DNA from: JBEKZQ01 sp049509675
Lineage (GTDB): Bacteria > Planctomycetota > Planctomycetia > Pirellulales > Thermoguttaceae
Direction: 5' to 3'
DNA: 5,921 nucleotides
NCBI GenBank assembly: GCA_049509675.1
Contig: JBEKZQ010000399.1
Span: 1-5,921 of the forward strand
Of this stretch, positions 1-4,594 are shown in pieces. The notes beneath the pieces were generated by a model. That model made no database searches. It saw only the letters and a program-made list of their open reading frames with translations, and was not told the origin of the DNA. How positions within the stretch are numbered: the first letter of the stretch is position 1; each line of letters begins with the position of its first letter. Made by a program: the position numbers and the translations under genes.

Positions 1-51
1 ACACCATTAGTGGGCGATAGCTGTTCTCCACCGTGGTAGGCCCGGCGGAAA

Positions 52-68
52 CACTGGCAGAGCCAGTG
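52..68. repeat. Hairpin repeat, 7-bp stem with 3-nt loop
   Basis: CACTGGC (52-58) and GCCAGTG (62-68) form a perfect 7-bp inverted repeat around the loop AGA. It lies in the gene-free left end, about 95 bp before the promoter at 163-191. From memory, similar CACTGGC..GCCAGTG stretches with GC-rich flanks recur between genes in planctomycete genomes, so this may be one copy of a dispersed repeat. Only one copy is in the window, so the repeat status is an inference. It could alternatively be the terminator stem of a gene beyond the left edge, but no T-run follows it. Confidence 0.5.
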
Positions 69-162
69 GCACCCAGCCCACGGCGATCAAGAGCAATTCA
101 GAGCATTTGCGAGCATGTGCTTCCATTCGTTGTCGCCCGTTGTGGAATATCCGATTTCGCTC

Positions 163-191
163 TTGACTCAGGGCGGCCTTTTTCCTATGAT
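163..191 (+). promoter_or_regulatory. Sigma70-type promoter for the small ORF and the GIDE-LemA gene
   Basis: A -35 box TTGACT (163-168, 5 of 6 consensus) and a -10 box TATGAT (186-191, 5 of 6) are separated by exactly 17 bp. Transcription would begin near 198, giving a leader of about 45 nt before the ATG at 244. This is the best promoter match in the window, and it faces the small ORF and the membrane-protein gene behind it. No operator was recognised. Confidence 0.6.
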
Positions 192-231
192 CCGCAACGG
201 CGTTGCATGGAAGCAGTTTGGCTTGATCAAG

Positions 232-237
232 AAGGAG
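232..237 (+). promoter_or_regulatory. Ribosome binding site of the small ORF
   Basis: AAGGAG lies 6 nt before the ATG at 244, which is ideal spacing. It favours this frame over the overlapping frame that is open from 33 to 386 and has no comparable site. Confidence 0.6.
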
Positions 238-243
238 TGACCC

Positions 244-507
244 ATGTGGAACTACCAGGGCGGGAGTTTGTACTTGCCGCGCCTCGCTGCGCCCGGGCCG
301 GCGCGCTTCGCGCCGGGCCGTGCCATCGCGACGGACCTCCAACGCACGTCGCGGCTGAGCCGGCAGATGTTCGCCCGGGCGGATGAGGACTGCTTGCGCT
401 ACTTTATCGGCGAAGATGACGAGGTTCCGCCGCGGACGGAGGCCCTGCAAATCTTGGATCTGAGACCTGGGATTTGCGCACCCGTTGGCTGCCGCTTACC
501 GGAGTGA
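244..507 (+). CDS. Small hypothetical protein upstream of the GIDE-LemA gene
   Basis: This 87-residue ORF is not recognised as any family. In its favour are a near-consensus promoter (163-191), a strong AAGGAG site 6 nt before the ATG, and GC-rich third codon positions through most of its length. The N-terminal half is rich in Pro, Ala and Arg. The middle is charged and acidic (ARADEDCLRYFIGEDDEVP, about residues 45-63). No signal peptide or membrane segment is evident. The last 20 residues or so are encoded by DNA resembling a dispersed planctomycete repeat (about 448-479) and may not be original coding sequence. A strong hairpin (298-316) sits inside the ORF. Its stop lies 10 nt before the preferred start of the membrane-protein gene, so coupling is possible. 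It could also be a structured, untranslated leader. Moderately uncertain. Confidence 0.4.
   Translation: MWNYQGGSLYLPRLAAPGPARFAPGRAIATDLQRTSRLSRQMFARADEDCLRYFIGEDDEVPPRTEALQILDLRPGICAPVGCRLPE
298..316 (+). other. Strong GC-rich hairpin inside the small ORF
   Basis: CCGGCGCG (298-305) and CGCGCCGG (309-316) form a perfect 8-bp stem with a CTT loop. Two more G-C pairs (296-297 with 318-319) can form if G317 is bulged. It lies about 100 nt downstream of the predicted transcription start, within the first 25 codons of the small ORF. No T-run follows, so it is not an obvious intrinsic terminator. It may be a chance product of GC-rich codons or an RNA-level control element. Confidence 0.35.
448..479. 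repeat. Possible degenerate dispersed repeat (ATCTTGGATCTGAGA-type)
   Basis: This AT-richer stretch contains near-repeating units of the form GATCTGAGA / GGGATTTG. Low-complexity repeats of this style (alternating ATCT, GAGA and ATTTG words) are remembered from intergenic DNA of planctomycetes. It reads as LDLRPGI in the small ORF, which is a typical spurious translation of such repeats. It spans the end of the small ORF and stops just before the alternative TTG start of the membrane-protein gene. There is only one copy in the window, so the call rests on recall. Confidence 0.3.
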
Positions 508-517
508 CTCCTGGCGC

Positions 518-1831
518 GTGGAACCTTCTTACGCATCTTACCTGCCGATCCTCGGTCTCTTGCTGGGCCTGTTGAGCATCTACGCAGCGTTCCGCTCGGG
601 GCGCAGGTGGCGGTTGGTCGAGGGCCTGCCCGTCTCGAAGACAACCGGCGTTTTCATCGGCCTGGTCGAGCTCGAAGGAACCGCCGAGTGTCCGGCTCCG
701 CTGACGAGCTACCTGACCGCCGCAGCGTGCGTCTGGTATCATTGGAGCGTCGAAGAGGAGTGGTCTCGCACGGTCACCGAGACCTATACCGATAGTAATG
801 GCAAGACGCAGACCCGAACCCGCACCGAAAGCGGCTGGACCACGGTCGCGGAAGGGGGCGAGCAGGTTCCCTTTTATCTACAGGACGACTGCGGCATCAT
901 CCTGGTGCATCCGGAGGGGGCCAAGATCGAGCCGAAGCAGGTTCTCAGTCACAACTGCGGTCGATCCGACCCGCTCTATTACGGCAAGGGCCCCGCCGCT
1001 GCGATCGGCAACTCCGACCACCGCCGCCGCTTTGTCGAGCGGGCGCTTCCCCATCGTGCAATGCTTTACGTTGTGGGCCAGGCCCGGGAGCGGCAAGACG
1101 TCGTGGCGCCGGAGATCGTCCAGGACCGGGGCGCGCCGCTGTTCCTGATCTCCACGCGCTCGAAGGAACAGGTCAGCTCCGGCATGAAGTGGGGCGAGCG
1201 CGGCTGGTTCATCTTCGCCTTGATCTTGATCCTGGGCAGCATCGTGGCGCGCGATTTGATCCTCAAGGTCGACTGGCACTCGCATGTGCAGATCTACATC
1301 CTGGCGGGGCTGGGGGTCGTCGTCGCCGGCGTTCTGGCCTGGACGTGGATGGTCTTCAACAGCCTGGTCGACTTGCGGCAGCGGGTGCGCCAGGCCTGGT
1401 CGCTGGTCGACGTGCAACTCCAGCGGCGTCACGACCTGATCCCGAACCTGGTGGCGAGCGTGCAGGGTTATCGCGATTACGAGCAGAAACTCCAGAGCGA
1501 GCTGGCCGCCCTGCGGAGCCAGTTGGGAGCGACGCCACCGGGCGTGGCGGGCCCCGACTTTGGCGCGGTCGCCAAGGTCGTCAACTGCGTGATGGAACGC
1601 TACCCCGACCTCAAGGCCAACACGACGTTCACCAGCTTGCAGAAGAACCTGATCGACACGGAACAGCGGATTGCCTTGGCCCGGGGCTATTTCAACGAGA
1701 TCGCCACGAATTTCAACACGCGGCTGGAGATCATTCCGGAGAAGTTCGTCGCCCCATTGGCGGCGATGAAGCCGCAGCCGCTCATGGCGGCAAACGATTT
1801 CGAGCGCGCAGCGGTGACGGTGACGCTGTAA
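518..1831 (+). CDS. GIDE-domain / LemA-domain fusion membrane protein
   Basis: Numbered from the GTG at 518 (437 residues). The order is: membrane segment at about 5-25; GIDE-type domain at about 39-214 (family look: KTTGVFIGLVELEG, CVWYHWSVEEEW, VPFYLQDDCGIILVHPEGA); membrane segments at about 228-246 and 257-279; LemA domain at about 280-434, with the hallmark NSLVDLRQRVRQAW ... QLQRRHDLIPNLV. Arginine-rich flanks after segments 1 and 3 suggest that both domains face the cytoplasm, joined by a two-helix membrane hairpin. The eukaryotic GIDE proteins MUL1/MAPL end in a RING ubiquitin-ligase domain. None is present here, and LemA takes that place, so ligase activity should not be assumed. Ordinary LemA proteins are about 190 residues, so this is a true two-domain protein. 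A hydrophilic Thr-rich insert lies at about 85-107. An in-frame TTG at 485 would add 11 residues. GTG 518 is preferred because the upstream ORF ends at 507 and GGAG lies at 501-504, although 13 nt is a long spacing. The molecular function is unknown; an envelope-associated role is an inference. Confidence 0.85.
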   Translation: MEPSYASYLPILGLLLGLLSIYAAFRSGRRWRLVEGLPVSKTTGVFIGLVELEGTAECPAPLTSYLTAAACVWYHWSVEEEWSRTVTETYTDSNGKTQTRTRTESGWTTVAEGGEQVPFYLQDDCGIILVHPEGAKIEPKQVLSHNCGRSDPLYYGKGPAAAIGNSDHRRRFVERALPHRAMLYVVGQARERQDVVAPEIVQDRGAPLFLISTRSKEQVSSGMKWGERGWFIFALILILGSIVARDLILKVDWHSHVQIYILAGLGVVVAGVLAWTWMVFNSLVDLRQRVRQAWSLVDVQLQRRHDLIPNLVASVQGYRDYEQKLQSELAALRSQLGATPPGVAGPDFGAVAKVVNCVMERYPDLKANTTFTSLQKNLIDTEQRIALARGYFNEIATNFNTRLEIIPEKFVAPLAAMKPQPLMAANDFERAAVTVTL

Positions 1832-1945
1832 ATGCTTGCAGGTCGTCGCTGGCGGCCGGACGACGTTCCGCCGCGACCGCGCAGTTTGCCGCGGAAGCGG
1901 TTCGATGTCCGTTGCTGAACCATGCCGCCCTACTCTCGACACTAG

Positions 1946-1968
1946 CCCTCTCCCGCCAGGGGAGAGGG
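1946..1968. terminator. Possible bidirectional terminator between convergent genes
   Basis: The gap between the convergent stops at 1831 and 1982 is 150 bp, and this perfect 9-bp GC-rich stem with a 5-nt loop is its strongest structure. It lies 14 bp from the stop of the DUF1080-ThuA gene and 115 bp past the end of the GIDE-LemA gene. There is no clear T-run on either side, so it is not a classical intrinsic terminator. The role is inferred from position and stem stability. Confidence 0.4.
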
Positions 1969-1976
1969 GACCGGTC
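1946..1976. repeat. 31-bp hairpin repeat, copy 1 (inverted relative to copy 2)
   Basis: The element is a 9-bp stem, CCCTCTCCC (1946-1954) and GGGAGAGGG (1960-1968) around loop GCCAG, abutting the 8-bp palindrome GACCGGTC (1969-1976). Its reverse complement matches 4495-4525 exactly over 31 bases. The match stops abruptly on both sides. From memory, CCCTCTCCC/GGGAGAGGG hairpins of this type are common dispersed elements in planctomycetes. Confidence 0.75.
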
Positions 1977-1981
1977 TCGTT

Positions 1982-3565
1982 CTACTGCTTCACTCTCTTC
2001 AACACCGACTGGCGGTCGAAATTGCCGGGCTGCGGCTTGTCCTGATTGGCTTCGAGTTCTTCCAGGGTCGGGGTCTTTGAGGCCACGCCGCCGGCAGGCA
2101 CTTCCAGGCCGGCCGTCCAGACGATGCCGTTCAAGACCACCGTGCGGAAGCTGTCGCAGGCCCAATTCCAATGCCAATGGCCGCCGGTGAAGCCGAAGCC
2201 GCGGCCGCCGTCCGGCCGCTCATAGACCCATGCCATGTGTTCCGGCATGCCCATGCGGGCGCGGACGTGGGGGTTCGCCCCGTGCGCGTCGTTGCCCTCG
2301 CGGCGCGTGCTGTCGGGCGGTATGGCCGTGAGGATCGGGGTGACCCCTTTCATGTCGTCCGCGAAGCGCATGTGATAGTACCACTCGTCCTCGATGGCGA
2401 AAGGCCGCACGCCGTTGGCCACCGGGTGACGGGGCAATTGCTGATAGACCGCCTTCCACTCCGGGTTGACCGACCAGAAGGTCTCGAAGTAGCCGCCGAT
2501 CCAACTCTTGAACTGATCGCCCGGCTTGCCCGTGGGGATCTCGACGGCATAGTGGATGCAGGCCAGGCCCACGCCTTTCTGCATGAGTTTCGCGATTTCG
2601 TCCAGGTGCGGCATGATCGGGTGGCCGCCGCCGCCGTCGGAGTAAATGACGATCGTGGCCGCGTCGGCCAACACGTCGGCATTGGGCCAACCCTTGTTGT
2701 CGCAAACCACCGTGGTCACGTTTGGCATGCCTTCCTTGAGGCACTTGGCCAGCAATAGGCAACCGGCGCGGTGCTCGTGCTGGGCGTAACCGTGGCTCGG
2801 CGGCCCGGGGATGAAGACGATCTTCTTCGGCCCGGCGGGAGCTTGCGTTGCCGCGCCCTGCTTGGGGAACAGCTTCAGACGCACGTTGCGGAACTGCACC
2901 TTCATGGGCGGGCCGGCGTGGATCTGCAAGGCGATGATGCCGTCCTTGCGGGCCATCGTGTCCTCGTCGGTCAGCTCGCACATCAACTGCCCGTTGATCT
3001 TCTCGCTAATGTGGTTGCCGCGGGCGATGATGTCGTACTCGTTCCACTCGTGGTGCTTGATGACCTTGGCGAGTTGGCCGCTATCGCCGAACTGTTGGAC
3101 CACCTTGGGCCGGTGGTCAGCGCCGATCAACGTCTTTTGGCCGCGTTGGGCCAGGCCGCCGCGGTAATTCTCGCCGTAGATCGTGCCCGTGTACTGGTCC
3201 TCGCTGTCCATGTCGGGCTGGTAGCCGCTGACCTGCCACTTGCGCGGGCCTTCCCAACTGCGGATCTGGATGCCCGAGTTGGCGAAGCCCGGATTGGGCA
3301 TGCGGAACTCGGCCTTGATCTCGAAATCGGCGGGCTGGCCGCCGCGCCATATAAGGAACGTGTTGGCCGGGGCCGGGTTTTCCTTGGTGGTCTCGCCGGT
3401 GATGGCGCCGTCCTGGACGCTCCAGAAGCGGGAATCGCCGTCCCAGCCGGCGAGCGTCTTGCCGTCGAAGATCGGTTTGAACCCTTCCTCGGCCGCCGCC
3501 TGCCGCGCCGCCGGCAACAACAGGCAAAGCATCGAACCTAGAGCGAACAGTGCCAGACGTTTCAT
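1982..3565 (-). CDS. Secreted DUF1080 (3-keto-disaccharide hydrolase family) / ThuA-like fusion protein
   Basis: 527 residues. Residues 1-25 form a signal peptide (KR, then a hydrophobic run, AAA before the likely cut), so the protein is probably exported. Residues about 28-232 are a DUF1080/3-keto-disaccharide hydrolase domain, a concanavalin-like beta sandwich: GFKPIFDGKTLAGW at the start, NSGIQIRSWEG in the middle, and IHAGPPMKVQFRNVRLK at the end. After a short Ala/Pro/Gln linker, residues about 247-487 are a ThuA-like domain with the family features SDGGGGHPI, GVGLACIHYA, EDEWYYHMRF and GFGFTGGHWHWNW. DUF1080 members cleave 3-keto-glycosides, and ThuA proteins act with ThuB-type dehydrogenases on 3-ketotrehalose-like sugars. 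Action on 3-keto-sugars is therefore likely, but the substrate is unknown. The start is fixed by an AGGAG site 8 nt upstream. The gene follows the SGNH hydrolase by 35 bp, presumably in one operon. The C-terminal tail (about 488-527) is polar and not assigned. No frameshift is seen. Confidence 0.9.
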   Translation of the reverse strand: MKRLALFALGSMLCLLLPAARQAAAEEGFKPIFDGKTLAGWDGDSRFWSVQDGAITGETTKENPAPANTFLIWRGGQPADFEIKAEFRMPNPGFANSGIQIRSWEGPRKWQVSGYQPDMDSEDQYTGTIYGENYRGGLAQRGQKTLIGADHRPKVVQQFGDSGQLAKVIKHHEWNEYDIIARGNHISEKINGQLMCELTDEDTMARKDGIIALQIHAGPPMKVQFRNVRLKLFPKQGAATQAPAGPKKIVFIPGPPSHGYAQHEHRAGCLLLAKCLKEGMPNVTTVVCDNKGWPNADVLADAATIVIYSDGGGGHPIMPHLDEIAKLMQKGVGLACIHYAVEIPTGKPGDQFKSWIGGYFETFWSVNPEWKAVYQQLPRHPVANGVRPFAIEDEWYYHMRFADDMKGVTPILTAIPPDSTRREGNDAHGANPHVRARMGMPEHMAWVYERPDGGRGFGFTGGHWHWNWACDSFRTVVLNGIVWTAGLEVPAGGVASKTPTLEELEANQDKPQPGNFDRQSVLKRVKQ

Positions 3566-3573
3566 TGCTGCTT

Positions 3574-3578
3574 CTCCT
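3574..3578 (-). promoter_or_regulatory. Ribosome binding site of the DUF1080-ThuA gene
   Basis: AGGAG on the minus strand lies 8 nt before the ATG at 3565-3563. It sits in the 35-bp gap after the upstream gene, which supports independent translation start within one transcript. Confidence 0.6.
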
Positions 3579-3600
3579 ACATGGGTGAACAGGTCCTGGG

Positions 3601-4365
3601 TTAATTACGGTTCTTCAAAGCGGCCGTGATGGCCGCGGCGGCCTGGTCGGCCACGAAGCGGTTCCCGGCCGCCGTGAGATGCACGCCGTCGACGGTCAAG
3701 ATGCCGGATTGCTGGTTGTGTTTGTTGTGTTCCTTGAGATACCCGGCAAAAGCGGCGTGCAGATCGCACAGCGGCGTGCCCGTGTCGGCGGCCACCTTGC
3801 GGCTGATGGCCGCGTAGTCGTCGAGCATTTTGTCCAACTGGTTGCTGCCGTCGGTTTTTTCGCCGATCACGCTGGGCGTGGCCAGTACGACCAGGCCGCC
3901 GCCGTGGCGGATCCGCGCGATCAGGTCGCGCAGGCCGGCTTCGTACTCGGCCTTGGGCGTGCCGTGGCCGCTCAGGCTGTGCCACACGTCGTTGATGCCG
4001 ATGTAGATGAACACCACCGTGGGTTTGTGCGCAAGCACATCCCGCTCCAACCGCTTCTGGAGGTCCGGCACGCGGTTGCCGCTGATGCCGGCGTAAACGA
4101 TCTTCACGCCCAACTCGGGATGGTGTTTGCTGATGGCTTCGTCGACGAGGCGGCAGTAGCCGCCCGGCCCGGCGCCGCCCTGCGTGATCGAGTCGCCCAG
4201 AAAGGCGATCTTCTCTCCGCGGTGCAAGGGCACATTCTTGGCCGCCAATTGATCCAGCCCGGCGGAATCCTTGGGGGCTTCGGCACAACATGGCATGGCC
4301 ATTATGCCAACGGCCCAGGCAAGCACGACAGTCAGTCCGATCCAGTGGGTTCCCGAGATGCGCAT
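3601..4365 (-). CDS. Secreted SGNH/GDSL-family hydrolase (probable esterase)
   Basis: 254 residues from the ATG at 4365. All SGNH blocks are visible: block I FLGDSITQGG with nucleophile S59, block II GISGNRV (G93, N97), block III GINDVW (N125), and block V DGVHLT with D226 and H229 completing the triad. The N-terminus has a hydrophobic stretch (about 8-24) and an AEA cut site near residue 30, so export is predicted. Family members remove acyl groups from carbohydrates, lipids or peptidoglycan; the substrate cannot be read from the sequence. Because it is the first gene of an operon with a DUF1080-ThuA protein, de-esterification of a polysaccharide or glycoside is the best inference. The reading frame is open up to 4440, but those extra 25 residues are Arg/Pro-rich and lack a ribosome site, whereas AAGGAG lies 7 nt before 4365 and the signal peptide begins there. 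Length is normal for the family. Confidence 0.9.
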   Translation of the reverse strand: MRISGTHWIGLTVVLAWAVGIMAMPCCAEAPKDSAGLDQLAAKNVPLHRGEKIAFLGDSITQGGAGPGGYCRLVDEAISKHHPELGVKIVYAGISGNRVPDLQKRLERDVLAHKPTVVFIYIGINDVWHSLSGHGTPKAEYEAGLRDLIARIRHGGGLVVLATPSVIGEKTDGSNQLDKMLDDYAAISRKVAADTGTPLCDLHAAFAGYLKEHNKHNQQSGILTVDGVHLTAAGNRFVADQAAAAITAALKNRN

Positions 4366-4372
4366 GGTCGTT

Positions 4373-4378
4373 CTCCTT
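4373..4378 (-). promoter_or_regulatory. Ribosome binding site that fixes the SGNH hydrolase start
   Basis: AAGGAG on the minus strand lies 7 nt before the ATG at 4365. It decides between this start and the longer open frame reaching 4440. Confidence 0.65.
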
Positions 4379-4416
4379 GAGGTGGGACAGGCAGGGGAGT
4401 ACAGGCAGTGGCGCCC

Positions 4417-4445
4417 AGTATAGCATGGCCGGCGCGGCACCGCAA
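4417..4445 (-). promoter_or_regulatory. Possible sigma70-type promoter of the SGNH / DUF1080-ThuA operon
   Basis: On the minus strand, TATACT (4422-4417, 5 of 6 match to the -10 consensus) is preceded, after a 17-bp spacer, by TTGCGG (4445-4440, only 3 of 6 for the -35). Transcription would start near 4410, leaving a leader of about 45 nt. The good -10 and correct spacing support it; the weak -35 makes it tentative. Confidence 0.4.
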
Positions 4446-4494
4446 ACCAAATGAAGTTGCGCTAATTAAGGAGGCAACGTCGCGATTCGTCGCG

Positions 4495-4527
4495 GACCGG
4501 TCCCCTCTCCCCTGGCGGGAGAGGGGA
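4495..4527. repeat. 31-bp hairpin repeat, copy 2, in the divergent intergenic region
   Basis: The 8-bp palindrome GACCGGTC (4495-4502) overlaps an 11-bp stem, TCCCCTCTCCC (4501-4511) and GGGAGAGGGGA (4517-4527), around loop CTGGC. Bases 4495-4525 equal the reverse complement of 1946-1976 without a mismatch. The copy lies between the divergent starts at 4365 and 4595, upstream of both predicted promoters. It is thus unlikely to serve as a terminator here and more likely a mobile or REP-like element, or a protein-binding site. Confidence 0.75.
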
Positions 4528-4565
4528 GAAAGAATGCCAGCCTCGCGGAATCACGCTGGGTCAAT

Positions 4566-4571
4566 TACAAT
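4566..4571 (+). promoter_or_regulatory. Candidate -10 box of the epimerase gene
   Basis: TACAAT (5 of 6 match to TATAAT) lies 23 bp before the ATG at 4595, preceded by an AT-rich CAAT. No acceptable -35 box is found 16-18 bp upstream. A transcript would have a leader of only about 17 nt, just enough for the ribosome site. Tentative. Confidence 0.3.
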
Positions 4572-4582
4572 AGACGCAACAC

Positions 4583-4587
4583 GGAGG
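4583..4587 (+). promoter_or_regulatory. Ribosome binding site of the epimerase gene
   Basis: GGAGG lies 7 nt before the ATG at 4595, which supports that start. Confidence 0.65.
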
Positions 4588-4594
4588 AACGCCG

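Noticed and set aside
33..386. Plus-strand frame overlapping the small ORF at 244-507
   Set aside because: No ribosome site at its start, it begins upstream of the predicted promoter, and its second half is Arg/Ala/Pro-rich. The stretch MEAVWLDQEGVTHVELPG looks protein-like, but the 244 frame has far better initiation signals.
7..450. Open minus-strand frame of 147 codons across the left end
   Set aside because: Arg/Pro/Ala-rich composition typical of antisense frames in GC-rich DNA, no ribosome site, and it crosses the promoter and hairpin repeat on the other strand.
518..1831. Annotating the GIDE-LemA protein as an E3 ubiquitin ligase
   Set aside because: No RING or other zinc-binding Cys/His cluster is present. 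The family name comes from eukaryotic proteins that carry a RING domain separately.
878..1942. Long minus-strand frame of 354 codons
   Set aside because: Entirely antisense to the GIDE-LemA gene and rich in Arg, His and Gln, as expected for a shadow of GC-rich coding DNA. The plus-strand protein has recognisable domains.
1189..2190. Plus-strand frame of 333 codons overlapping LemA and the convergent gene
   Set aside because: Out-of-frame shadow crossing the intergenic hairpin and the 3' end of the opposite gene; low-complexity Arg/Gly/Pro composition.
2771..3541. Plus-strand frame of 256 codons opposite the DUF1080 domain
   Set aside because: Val/Leu/Ala/Asp-rich mirror of the real gene, with no ribosome site and no recognisable motif.
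4468..4474. Perfect AAGGAGG Shine-Dalgarno-like sequence on the plus strand
   Set aside because: No start codon follows within usable distance, so it appears to be a chance orphan rather than evidence of an extra gene.
1946..4527. Idea that the window contains a CRISPR array or a composite transposon
   Set aside because: Only two repeat copies, 2.5 kb apart and inverted, with no spacer pattern. No transposase lies between them, so a classical composite transposon is not supported.
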